DNA of 32,833 bases, taken from Gammaproteobacteria bacterium. Its GTDB lineage: Bacteria > Pseudomonadota > Gammaproteobacteria > Enterobacterales > Alteromonadaceae. The translations under genes and the position numbers were made by a program. Location: NCBI GenBank assembly GCA_018820995.1, contig JAHJNE010000633.1, positions 1 to 32,833 of the forward strand. Reading direction: 5' to 3'. The number at the start of each line of letters is the position of its first letter. Positions within the stretch are counted from its first letter, which is position 1. Positions 17,886 through 26,905 of the stretch are shown here, piece by piece. Under the pieces are notes generated by a model. It made no database searches. It was not told the DNA's origin and was given only the letters and a program-made list of their open reading frames with translations.

Positions 17886-18563
17886 CTACTTCTTACTTTG
17901 AAAATTAACCATCCAGACCGCAGCTTCGACACGTGAACGCAGATGCAGTTTTTTCAGCAAATGCTTCACATGCACCTTCACAGTACCATCTGAGATACTA
18001 AGCTCACGGGCAATCAGTTTATTGCTGCGCCCTTTGGCAATCAGCTCAAGGATTTCCTGTTCACGATGGGTCAGCTGGCTTAAATCCGTGGCTGGTTTTT
18101 CTACCGGTCGCCGAATGGCTTCGGCTAAAGCAGCATTAACCGCTTCACTCAGGACCATTTTGCCTTGCACCGCTTTTTTGATTTGTTCCAACAACTCGTC
18201 AGGGTCCGAGTCTTTTAACAGATAACCATCCGCGCCCAAACTAATGGCTTTAATCACATCTTCATTCGAATCGGATACCGTAAGCATGACAATCCTCGAA
18301 GTGACGCCATCATCACGCAGCTGTTTCAGGGTCTGATGACCATCCATGCCCTGCATATTTAAATCCAGAATAATTAAATCCGGATCCAGTTCATTGGCCA
18401 GCGCGATAGCTTCTGCCCCCGAACTAGCCTCAGCCACCACCTGTAATGAGTCTTCAAACGCTAATAGTTGACGCAATCCTTTGCGTAACAACGGATGGTC
18501 ATCAACCAGCATCACGCTGTAACTATCAGTTTCTTCGGCGAGTTGTTTTTGCTGTTCTGACAT
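17886..18563 (-). CDS. narL: NarL/NarP-type nitrate response regulator (REC + LuxR-type HTH)
   Basis: VMLVDDHPLLRKGLRQLL, DLIILDLNMQGMDGHQTLKQLRDDG, LTVSDSNEDVIKAISLGADGYLLKDSDP, LTHREQEILELIAKGRSNKLIARELSISDGTVKVHVKHLLKKLHLRSRVEAAVW. Confidence 0.88.
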   Translation of the reverse strand: MSEQQKQLAEETDSYSVMLVDDHPLLRKGLRQLLAFEDSLQVVAEASSGAEAIALANELDPDLIILDLNMQGMDGHQTLKQLRDDGVTSRIVMLTVSDSNEDVIKAISLGADGYLLKDSDPDELLEQIKKAVQGKMVLSEAVNAALAEAIRRPVEKPATDLSQLTHREQEILELIAKGRSNKLIARELSISDGTVKVHVKHLLKKLHLRSRVEAAVWMVNFQSKK

Positions 18564-18625
18564 GCTTGTGTTCCTGTGAGCAACTAGTCTGCTGCCTATT
18601 AAGAAATATTCCGTTTGCGTTGATG

Positions 18626-18639
18626 TTGATTTATATCAT
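18626..18639. promoter_or_regulatory. FNR-like site in the narL/narK divergent intergenic region
   Basis: TTGATTTATATCAT, one mismatch to TTGATnnnnATCAA. Confidence 0.5.
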
Positions 18640-18752
18640 GCCCGCTGCATACACCAAAATTATGCTTCAAGACACGCCCCATAAAAACCGCCTTTCGCAC
18701 CAAGGTACATTATTGTTTTTATTAACTTTTATTTAGATGCAACAACAGAAAA

Positions 18753-18768
18753 TACCTCATTGTAGGTA
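18753..18768. promoter_or_regulatory. NarL/NarP-like 7-2-7 site upstream of narK
   Basis: TACCTCA-TT-GTAGGTA, paired heptamers in 7-2-7 arrangement (one symmetric deviation from TACYYMT). Confidence 0.55.
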
Positions 18769-18874
18769 TCACCAACAAGCTGTTTTGGAAAGCGTTGTAA
18801 CTCTTCAGATCGATTGAGAGCCTTGCAATGCCCATGCATAGTGGCAGGGATACGAAAAACTATGAGGAATTTTT

Positions 18875-20491
18875 ATGGCCGATCTAAAAAGATGGCAACC
18901 AGAAAACGAACAATTCTGGGCGGAAACGGGTAAAGCCATCGCTACCCGCAATCTTTGGATCTCGATACCAAGCCTGTTATGCGGCTTTGCGGTCTGGATG
19001 TTATGGAGCATTCTGACAGTCCAGATGCTAAATCTTGGCTTTCCTTACAGCGCCAGCGATTTATTCTCATTAACTGCGATCGCCGGGCTAACCGGGGCGA
19101 CCTTGCGCATTCCGGCCAGTTTTTTTGTCCGGTTATGTGGCGGGCGCTACACCGTCTTTTTAACGACTTCACTGTTGATGCTGCCGGCAATTGGCACCGG
19201 TCTGGCACTACAAGATAAAAATACGCCGTTTTGGGTGTTTCAGCTGATGGCGCTGTTGTCGGGTATTGGTGGGGGGAACTTCGCCGCCTCGATGTCAAAT
19301 ATCAGTTTCTTTTATCCAAAAAAACAACAAGGTCTGGCGCTTGGGTTAAATGCAGGCCTTGGTAATTTTGGCGTGACCAGTATGCAAATTCTGGTGCCGC
19401 TATTTATGACCTTTGGCGCTTTTACCTTGGTGGGGGGTGGCGACTCAATGACACTGCAAAAAGCCAGTGGCACCTTGATTGGTGCCATTCCGGCCGGCAG
19501 TGAAACCTGGGTACAAAATGGCGGTTTTGTCTGGTTATTGTTGTTGGTACCTTTAGCCGTCGCGACTTGGTTTGGTATGAATAATATCAATACCGATGAA
19601 GTCACCCCAAAATTGCCATCGGCACCCGTGTCATTTGCCATTCAGTTGTCGATGCTGGCCATTGGTTTTTTGACTGCGATAGCCGGCCTGTGGCTGATGT
19701 TACCTGAGTCAGCCAATGGCTCCGGCTTTGGCGTCCCCAAAGAACTGGTGCTGATTGCTGTGTTATTCGCCACGGTATTTTTATTAAAACTACTGCCCGG
19801 CGCCATTCGCACTAGCCTTGAGCGTCAATATCAAATATTCGGTAATAAACACACCTGGGTGATGAGCATATTGTACGTGATGACGTTTGGCTCTTTTATT
19901 GGATTCTCTGCTGCCTTCCCACTGTCGATCCAGGTGATATTTGGTTATAGCCATCAATTGGTAGACGGGGTGATGACACACACTACGGTGAATCCAAATG
20001 CACCAAGTGCGCTGACCTACGCCTGGATTGCACCCTTTATTGGTGCCTTGATCCGGCCGGTTGGTGGTTGGTTGGCCGATAAACTTGGCGGTGCTTTTGT
20101 CACTCAGTTATGCTCGCTGGTGATGGTGGCCTGTGCCTTAGGAGCGGGTTACTACATGCAACAGGCTTATCAATCAGCAACGCCTGAGCAGTATTTTATG
20201 CCGTTCTTTTTGATTTTCCTCGGCCTGTTTGCAGCTAGCGGTATTGGGAATGGTTCCACTTTCCGAACAATTGCGGTGGTTTTTCCAAAAGAACAAGCAG
20301 GCCCGGTACTGGGCTGGACATCAGCCGTCGCGGCTTACGGCGCATTTTATATTCCACAGGTGTTTGGCGAGCAAATCAAAGCGGCCACCCCGGAATATGC
20401 GATGGTCGGGTTTGCGCTGTTCTATGCCTTATGTTTGGTCATCAACTGGTTCTTTTACTTGCGCAAAAATGGTGAGTACTACAACCCATAA
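18875..20491 (+). CDS. narK: NarK-family nitrate/nitrite MFS transporter
   Basis: RNLWISIPSLLCGFAVWMLWSILTVQMLNLGFPY, GIGGGNFAASMSNISFFYPKKQQGLALGLNAGLGNFGVT nitrate-signature motifs, multiple TM segments. Confidence 0.93.
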   Translation: MADLKRWQPENEQFWAETGKAIATRNLWISIPSLLCGFAVWMLWSILTVQMLNLGFPYSASDLFSLTAIAGLTGATLRIPASFFVRLCGGRYTVFLTTSLLMLPAIGTGLALQDKNTPFWVFQLMALLSGIGGGNFAASMSNISFFYPKKQQGLALGLNAGLGNFGVTSMQILVPLFMTFGAFTLVGGGDSMTLQKASGTLIGAIPAGSETWVQNGGFVWLLLLVPLAVATWFGMNNINTDEVTPKLPSAPVSFAIQLSMLAIGFLTAIAGLWLMLPESANGSGFGVPKELVLIAVLFATVFLLKLLPGAIRTSLERQYQIFGNKHTWVMSILYVMTFGSFIGFSAAFPLSIQVIFGYSHQLVDGVMTHTTVNPNAPSALTYAWIAPFIGALIRPVGGWLADKLGGAFVTQLCSLVMVACALGAGYYMQQAYQSATPEQYFMPFFLIFLGLFAASGIGNGSTFRTIAVVFPKEQAGPVLGWTSAVAAYGAFYIPQVFGEQIKAATPEYAMVGFALFYALCLVINWFFYLRKNGEYYNP

Positions 20492-20505
20492 TGAAAAGGA
20501 TATTG

Positions 20506-20540
20506 AAGCCGACTGGGCTTGTGGTTTCAGTTGGCTTTTG
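20506..20540 (+). terminator. Terminator after narK
   Basis: AAGCCGACTG...CAGTTGGCTTTT hairpin just after the narK stop. Confidence 0.6.
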
Positions 20541-20775
20541 AATCCTTAGTTTTATCTGAAGTATAAAGCATCAACTCTGCCAAATCACACTCGAAATAAT
20601 CACACAAAATTTCAATCGTTGCCGTTGTAGTCGAGTGGCGGTACTTCGGGTTTGCCATTTTGGCTAATGAGGTGCGGTTTACCCCTGTCTCGTCCGACAC
20701 ATTTTGCATAGTGATCTTGCGACCTTCCCGGGCAGCTTTTGCTTCTATGAGCTCTTTGATACGAAAAATAATCAT
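20527..20775 (-). CDS. Small XRE/Cro-CI-type HTH transcriptional regulator
   Basis: 82 aa, ITMQNVSDETGVNRTSLAKMANPKYRHSTTTATIEILCDYFECDLAELM, HTH_26-like. Confidence 0.8.
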   Translation of the reverse strand: MIIFRIKELIEAKAAREGRKITMQNVSDETGVNRTSLAKMANPKYRHSTTTATIEILCDYFECDLAELMLYTSDKTKDSKAN

Positions 20776-20787
20776 AAAATCCTATAA

Positions 20788-20838
20788 TGTTCTTTGACAG
20801 AACACCTCCCCTCATCTATTTTGTTCTTTGAAAGAACA
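20788..20838. promoter_or_regulatory. Twin palindromic operators between divergent XRE and excisionase/integrase genes
   Basis: TGTTCTTTGACAGAACA (20788-20804) and TGTTCTTTGAAAGAACA (20822-20838); 34 bp apart. Confidence 0.8.
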
Positions 20839-20857
20839 TTTTTGATAAGGGGTGTTT

Positions 20858-21094
20858 ATGTCACATACGTTGTTAGACGCCAGACAACTTTCCAAACGCA
20901 TTCATTACAGTTCAGTGTATATCAATCGCGTCTTGAAAGATTCAGTTTTTCACGAAGGCATACATTACATCCGTCCTTTTAGTGGACGAAAGATCTTGTA
21001 TATCTGGGAAGCAGTCGAAACCGAGCTGTACAAAGCAGGTGTCCGTGGTTGTTACGCCATCCCGATGTCGCGCGGAGGTGTTTCTTATGGCTAG
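20858..21094 (+). CDS. Small excisionase/AlpA-like protein preceding integrase
   Basis: 78 aa, MSHTLLDARQLSKRIHYSSVYINRVLKDSVFHEGIHYIRPFSGRKILYIWEAVE; short winged-HTH-like protein, stop overlaps the integrase start. Confidence 0.6.
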   Translation: MSHTLLDARQLSKRIHYSSVYINRVLKDSVFHEGIHYIRPFSGRKILYIWEAVETELYKAGVRGCYAIPMSRGGVSYG

Positions 21095-22283
21095 TATCCG
21101 CAGCCGCAATGGCAAACTCTTCCTAGATTTTTATTATTCTGGTGTGCGCTGCCGCGAACAAACTGAACTGGATGATTCAGTGCTTAACCGGCGAAAACTC
21201 GAGAGGCTGCTGAACACTATCACACAAGACATCAACCTCGGGATCTTCATATATCGCGATGTGTTTCCGCACTCAGCAAAAATGGCTCAATTTACCGATG
21301 CGGACCAACAAGCGCTGATTAAAAAGCAGCAAAATGCGCATCTGGTCAGCAATCATCAACATAAGTTACGTTCGACCGATTTTGCTGCCATGGCGCTGGA
21401 TTGGTACGAAACCAACCTCTGTCGCTGGCAGCCGGGCTATCAATACAACATCCGGCTTATCATAAACAGTTATTTGCTACCGGTCTTTGGTTCACAGCAG
21501 CTACATGAGATCACACGCGCGTCTATCCTGCAATTTCGCGCCGATCTAGCGGCATTAAAACCAGAAAAATCGGCAGACTTTATCAACCACGTCATGGGCA
21601 CTTTACGAATGATCCTGGCTGAAGGCGCTGCTCGTTACAACTTGCCGCTGGTCTTTACCAATATTAAGACGCTGCGCATTGGACAGACGGAGGTGAACCC
21701 GTTCACGTTACAACAAATGCATAACCTCATCGAGGCAGTGCGAGTAGACTTTAAAAACTACTACATCGTACGATTTTTAACCGGCCTGCGGACAGGGGAG
21801 ATCGACGGTTTGCAGTGGAAATATGTCGATTTTGATCGTCGACAGATTTTAGTGCGTGAAGCAATTACCAACGGCAAGTTGGGACCATTAAAAACGCCGA
21901 GTAGTCGACGGGAAATTGACATGAGTACTCCTGTCTATGAGGCATTGCTTGAGCAATATGAAATGACCGGCAAAACTTGTCCTTTTGTGTTCTGCAACAC
22001 TGCCAACACCCCGCTTGATCACCGTAATGTACGTGATCGCATCTGGGCGCCATTACTCAAGCAACTGAAGATACCATACAGGCGACCATACGAAACAAGG
22101 CACACGACAGCAACACTGTGGCTCGCAGCTGGCGAAAACCCGGAGTGGATAGCACGACAGTTGGGGCACGCGAATACACAGATGTTATTTAGGGTTTATA
22201 GCCGCTTTGTGCCGAATCTGACACGCCAGGATGGCGCATCATTTGAGCAGCTGTTAAAGTCTCACCGTGATAAAAAGGGCTGA
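21087..22283 (+). CDS. int: Tyrosine-type site-specific recombinase / phage integrase
   Basis: N-terminal Arm-DNA-binding region MASIRSRNGKLFLDFYYSGVRCREQTELDDS; catalytic FLTGLRTGEIDGLQW, PYETRHTTATLWLAAGENPEWIARQLGHANTQMLFRVYSRF. Confidence 0.92.
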   Translation: MASIRSRNGKLFLDFYYSGVRCREQTELDDSVLNRRKLERLLNTITQDINLGIFIYRDVFPHSAKMAQFTDADQQALIKKQQNAHLVSNHQHKLRSTDFAAMALDWYETNLCRWQPGYQYNIRLIINSYLLPVFGSQQLHEITRASILQFRADLAALKPEKSADFINHVMGTLRMILAEGAARYNLPLVFTNIKTLRIGQTEVNPFTLQQMHNLIEAVRVDFKNYYIVRFLTGLRTGEIDGLQWKYVDFDRRQILVREAITNGKLGPLKTPSSRREIDMSTPVYEALLEQYEMTGKTCPFVFCNTANTPLDHRNVRDRIWAPLLKQLKIPYRRPYETRHTTATLWLAAGENPEWIARQLGHANTQMLFRVYSRFVPNLTRQDGASFEQLLKSHRDKKG

Positions 22284-22328
22284 CCAGGCCCTGCCATCGA
22301 CTACACAAAAATCAAAATCGGGAACGAT

Positions 22329-22359
22329 CGCAGTTAAGCCCAGTTAACTGCGTTTTTTT
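22329..22359 (+). terminator. Rho-independent terminator downstream of integrase
   Basis: CGCAGTTAAgcccagTTAACTGCGTTTTTTT. Confidence 0.8.
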
Positions 22360-22875
22360 GGCCAATTGAAGCTCCCTCTCTGATTAGCGATGTTTTAAAC
22401 AATTGTTTGAATTTTGTTTTTCAGGATTTCATCAGCTACTTTCCAGGTTATCCACCATCAACCCTGACATAGTGAAACTGCCCGCGATTACTGCCAACAA
22501 AGTCACTCTCGCTAAATACGCAAAAACCCAGTAAATTCGGGCAAATCTTGCCAAATTCCGGAACGAATAAGTTTGCTGCCGAAAATGCCTGTTTGGGGTA
22601 GAAAATCTATCTTAGCAGCATTTGGACCAATCACTTTGTTTGCAGGGAGCGTGCATCAGATGTCTGCTGATACCCTGACACAGGCATGTTTTTTTGCCTG
22701 AGTCCTTATCGAAACCAGCCAGAGTAAAACCCCTGCAGGCCAATAAAATCAAGCCGGTGGGGGTCAAAACCAGAATGCGCCCGCCGGTGCCCAAAAACAT
22801 GCTTTGATACTGGCAAAAGCGGTTTAGAACGCAGTGCTTCATCCTTTAGCTCACGAACACAATTTCTTCAGGCTT

Positions 22876-22905
22876 TTGATTTTCTTTGTTTAAATTTGAT
22901 ATAAT
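22876..22905 (+). promoter_or_regulatory. Sigma70-like promoter upstream of the tRNA fragment
   Basis: TTGATT - 18 nt - TATAAT. Confidence 0.45.
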
Positions 22906-22939
22906 GCTGATGTGAACTGGCATTCACCAATGCACGCCG

Positions 22940-22988
22940 CACCTTGACATGGTGGGGGTCGGTGGTTCGAGTCCACTAGGACGCACCA
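22940..22988 (+). pseudogene. 3' fragment of tRNA-Val(GAC), from anticodon arm to CCA; likely att site of an integrative element
   Basis: CACCTTGACATGGTGGGGGTCGGTGGTTCGAGTCCACTAGGACGCACCA matches the 3' part of tRNA-Val(GAC) as recalled; no matching 5' acceptor strand or D-arm upstream. Confidence 0.85.
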
Positions 22989-23363
22989 ATATTTCTTATA
23001 CTACCCTGCCATATTTTACAAAGCCCATTTTGCATTTTTGAACTACATCGATGAAAATTGGAGCTAGATGCTGCTATTTTTTCGAAAATGAAATCATGTT
23101 TGACTTTAAAATTGGCAAATTTAACGCATATTTTAAGACTTGGCACGCCACAAACTCAGGTCACCTTTTTGGGATCGCCTCATCACAACACCCTTGGTTT
23201 TTGAAAATAAATGACCAGCGATAGCGATGTTGCTATCACTGCCAATATATTCACTCAAAGACTTCCAATTGCAACTGACGGATTACCTGACAAAATCGGT
23301 TTCATCAGATTGCTTCACTAACCTGTTGCCACAACGGAATCACAAAAGTTCATCCGCTGCGAA

Positions 23364-24599
23364 TTAGTCCGTTTGCAATGCGGTGATCGGGTCCAACTCT
23401 GATGCCTTGATAGCCGGATAAACACCAAAGATGACACCAATCAAGGCACAGATACTAAAGGACAACACGATGGCCGGGATCGACCATGAAACGGCCCATT
23501 CCGAATAAAAGGCAATCAGTTCAGACAAAACAATCCCAAACACAATACCCAGTACTCCACCGGCAATCGCAATTGCAAAACTCTCGGCGACAAATTGCAA
23601 CCGGATATCACGCTTGGTAGCGCCAACCGCCCGCAGCAGGCCTATTTCCTTGGTTCGCTCCAGCACTGTTGCCAGCATGATATTCATAATGCCAATCCCA
23701 CCGACCAACAATGAGATCCCTGCCACACAAGACATTACGATATTAAAAATCTGCTGAGTTTGCTTTTGTTGTGCCAGCAAAGCGGCCGGCACAATCAGTT
23801 GATAATCATCAATGTCTTTATGCCGCTGCTTCAACATAAAATCGAGGGCGCGCGCTACAACCGCCGTTTGTTCACTATCTTCGAGCTGAAGTCTAAAACC
23901 ACTTAATTCAGCGCCAAGTGGTAGCGAGCGGAAGCGACTGCTGGCGGTATTGAGTGGTAAAAACAACTGATTTTGCTCACCACCTAATTTAATCCCCTGA
24001 AATTCCTGCTGATCTTCATCCCGCGACGCCAACACACCAATCACCGTTAACCAAACATGATTCACCTTCACCGGCTGTCCAAGCGCATTGCCGTCCGGGA
24101 ACAAGGTTTGCGCCACTTGAGATCCTAATATGGCAACCTGCGCCGCATAGAGATCTTCTTCTTCAGTGAAATTCCGGCCTTGGGCAAAACTTAAATTGCT
24201 CAGGTCCATATAGCTGGCGCTAACGCCAATCGCTTTGGCTTCACTTTTCGCCTGATGACTTAACAACGCATAGGTATCAAGTGACCGTTCGGCGCTAAAA
24301 CCGGTGATACCGGGCAAGGTACTGACCGCCGTCTGCATATCACTTTGGGTCAAACCCAGCGAATGTTTACGCTGTTCTAATAAAGTTTTTTCATCAAAGG
24401 TTTTACCCTCCACAATCAGATTGCGCAGGCCCATGGTTTCAATCGTTTTTAAAGCTTCCCGCTCGGCGCCTTCACCGATGTTTAACATCGCGATGACGGC
24501 ACCGACACCAAAAATCATCCCGAGCAGCGTCAAAAAAGTGCGCAATTTGTGCTGAGCGAGTTCCGCCAGCGTATCTTTGATGATGACCTGATACTTCAT
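23364..24599 (-). CDS. MacB/FtsX-family ABC transporter permease
   Basis: LAELAQHKLRTFLTLLGMIFGVGAVIAMLNIGEGAEREAL, LLVGGIGIMNIMLATVLERTKEIGLLRAVGATKRDIRLQFVAES, no ATPase domain. Confidence 0.92.
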   Translation of the reverse strand: MKYQVIIKDTLAELAQHKLRTFLTLLGMIFGVGAVIAMLNIGEGAEREALKTIETMGLRNLIVEGKTFDEKTLLEQRKHSLGLTQSDMQTAVSTLPGITGFSAERSLDTYALLSHQAKSEAKAIGVSASYMDLSNLSFAQGRNFTEEEDLYAAQVAILGSQVAQTLFPDGNALGQPVKVNHVWLTVIGVLASRDEDQQEFQGIKLGGEQNQLFLPLNTASSRFRSLPLGAELSGFRLQLEDSEQTAVVARALDFMLKQRHKDIDDYQLIVPAALLAQQKQTQQIFNIVMSCVAGISLLVGGIGIMNIMLATVLERTKEIGLLRAVGATKRDIRLQFVAESFAIAIAGGVLGIVFGIVLSELIAFYSEWAVSWSIPAIVLSFSICALIGVIFGVYPAIKASELDPITALQTD

Positions 24600-24602
24600 C
24601 TG

Positions 24603-25799
24603 TCAGCTTCCTATATCAATCAATGCAATGCGATCGTCCACTTCAAGCCCGGTCAATACCTCGGCGTGAGTCAGGCTTTTTTCACCGATACTGATCGGCT
24701 GTTTTTCAAAGCGGCTGCCCTGCAGCTTCCAGACAAACAATTGCTGCTCTGCATTAAAAATGGCATGCAACGGCACCAGTAACACCTGGTCGCGGTTCAT
24801 CACATCGATAGTCGCGCGGATCTTGATCCCTGGCATAAAGGCCGGATGTTGTTTCGCAGGCTCGACCACAATATCAATATATTTGCGCGGATCCCGCCGT
24901 TCGCGAGACCGTGCGACTTGACTGACATTCAGCACTTTCCCCGTGAGTTGCTGGCCAGGATCAGCAGCCATCACAAACCGAACTTGTTGGCCTTCTGCCA
25001 GCCCCTTTGCTTCTTGTTCAATGACTTGCAGTTTGATGTGCTGCAAACTTAAATCCGGAATACTACCAATTTTAGAACCAGGGAAAACCATCCCGCCCAC
25101 TTCAGGTTTTTCGCCACGCCAGTTGGTTTCAAACAGGAGCACCCCACGATGCGGCGCTTTAATTTCCAGCGCATTTAAACCACTTTCAGCCTGACTGAGT
25201 AGACTTTGTTGCTGATCCTGCTGCAACTGCAGCAACTCGAGCTCGCCCTGGCTTTTTTGCTGAAAACTCTGCTGCTGCCAGCCCAAATATTGCTGCTTCT
25301 CAGACAAAAACTCTTTGTTTTGCATGGAGTCGAGAATTTCCAGTCGGGACCGGATCTGCACATCATCAATATTAAATCGATCAGCAAAGGTAAATTCGCG
25401 TTTTACCAGCTGCTGATCCAAACCAAGCTTCAGTAAATCCCCTTGTTGCTCGGTCTGCTTTTTTGATTTATCTGCGACAACGCCGGCTAAGGCCGTATTG
25501 GCTTCGCGTTTTTCGCGTTGCAACTGAGTCGAGTCAAAAATAACCACGGTTTGCCCGGCAGCAATTTCACTAAATTCCGGCGATATCTGGGCGATAAACC
25601 GAGGTCCACGACTTGCTGGTGCATTAATACTGACCGAATTCACCGCAAACAATTCGCCATCAGCATTCACCTGATGCTGTAATGGTTGCAGATGTAATTC
25701 ATAGGTCGGGACCGAGGATTTACTGTCGTCGCAACTGCTCAACAAAAAGACCGAGAGCAACAGCGTTAATTTAATTGGAGAACTGATTGGAAAGCTCAT
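24603..25799 (-). CDS. HlyD/MacA-like periplasmic adaptor (lipoprotein), copy 1
   Basis: Lipobox-like LLSSC, coiled-coil with barrel-sandwich motifs (INAPASRG..., LEIKAPHRGVLLFE), tight overlap with neighbours. Confidence 0.83.
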   Translation of the reverse strand: MSFPISSPIKLTLLLSVFLLSSCDDSKSSVPTYELHLQPLQHQVNADGELFAVNSVSINAPASRGPRFIAQISPEFSEIAAGQTVVIFDSTQLQREKREANTALAGVVADKSKKQTEQQGDLLKLGLDQQLVKREFTFADRFNIDDVQIRSRLEILDSMQNKEFLSEKQQYLGWQQQSFQQKSQGELELLQLQQDQQQSLLSQAESGLNALEIKAPHRGVLLFETNWRGEKPEVGGMVFPGSKIGSIPDLSLQHIKLQVIEQEAKGLAEGQQVRFVMAADPGQQLTGKVLNVSQVARSRERRDPRKYIDIVVEPAKQHPAFMPGIKIRATIDVMNRDQVLLVPLHAIFNAEQQLFVWKLQGSRFEKQPISIGEKSLTHAEVLTGLEVDDRIALIDIGS

Positions 25800-26905
25800 C
25801 GGGCTGGCTCCTGTGCTTTGTCACCACTTAAATCAGCACTTGCCGATACCGGGTTTGGCTTCCTTTGCGTTGATGCTGTGGTTGCTGCGGTGAGTTCCGC
25901 AGTTGGTGCAGCATTATGCGACTGAATCGTCAGTCGGGCGCTCATCCCGGGTCGCAACAGTTCAGCATCAAGCTGGTCAAACTTCACCTGCGCGTCGACC
26001 ACCCGACTTAAATTTGTTGCTGATTTATCGCGTACCGCCATGCCGAGACTGGTTAAAGTGCCAGCAAAACTTCGCTCTGGAAGAGCATCAATCTGAATTT
26101 GCACTTTTTGGCCTAATTGCAGACGTTTGATATCAATTTCATCAATTTCAGCTTTGACATACAAAGAATCAAGCTGTGATATTTCGGCAATAGGTTGACC
26201 AAATTGCACATTATCGCCGACCGAATATTTCTCACCTTCATAATCGGTGACATAAATCACCATGCCATCAAATGGTGCCTTGACCTTCATCATGCCAATT
26301 TCTGTCGTCGATTGCTCAACTTCACTTTCCAGTCGGGCAATTTTGGATTGCAACATTTCAGCTTGTGATTTTCGTTGCTGCTGATGAAAGTCCAGCCGGC
26401 TTTTGGCGAGATCATATTGATTACTAGCGATGGTAAAATCGATGCGGGCTTTACGCCGGTCATTGGCTGAGCGGGAATGATCGGTAATTTCAGCTTTGCG
26501 CTGATCACGTTCAAACTCCATTTTGCGTTCCGCCAGCTCTAGTTTTAGCTGCTCAAAGCGTTGTTCATCCTGTTGCAGCCGATTGGCCAATTCCTGTCGT
26601 GCACTTTGCAGTTCAACTGTTTTATTTTCCAGTTCATCAGCAATGGTTTGAGCATTAAAACCAACCACCACATCACCTGCTTTAAGCAAGCTGCTTTCAG
26701 GCGCCAACTCTTTGATATTGTATTGCCATAACTGCCGGACACTCGGTGGTGAGGCTTTAAAGGACGTAGCAGCCACCAGCTCACCAGTGGCTTTTACCGA
26801 TGGCGTCTGAACGACCTTGGCAGTTTCTTCGGGTTGGTCGCAACCTTGCAATAGACAAACCATCAGAAGGCTTAAGCAGAAACGTGGTAGCAGCAAATGC
26901 TTCAT
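25796..26905 (-). CDS. HlyD/MacA-like periplasmic adaptor (lipoprotein), copy 2
   Basis: Lipobox-like LLQGC; MKVKAPFDGMVIYVTDYEGEKYSVGDNVQFGQPIAEISQLDSLYVKAEIDE; long coiled coil. Confidence 0.87.
   Translation of the reverse strand: MKHLLLPRFCLSLLMVCLLQGCDQPEETAKVVQTPSVKATGELVAATSFKASPPSVRQLWQYNIKELAPESSLLKAGDVVVGFNAQTIADELENKTVELQSARQELANRLQQDEQRFEQLKLELAERKMEFERDQRKAEITDHSRSANDRRKARIDFTIASNQYDLAKSRLDFHQQQRKSQAEMLQSKIARLESEVEQSTTEIGMMKVKAPFDGMVIYVTDYEGEKYSVGDNVQFGQPIAEISQLDSLYVKAEIDEIDIKRLQLGQKVQIQIDALPERSFAGTLTSLGMAVRDKSATNLSRVVDAQVKFDQLDAELLRPGMSARLTIQSHNAAPTAELTAATTASTQRKPNPVSASADLSGDKAQEPAR

Noticed and set aside
22931-22988. Full-length tRNA gene
   Set aside because: The 3' half is excellent tRNA-Val(GAC), but no 5' acceptor strand complementary to GGACGCA and no D-arm could be found upstream.
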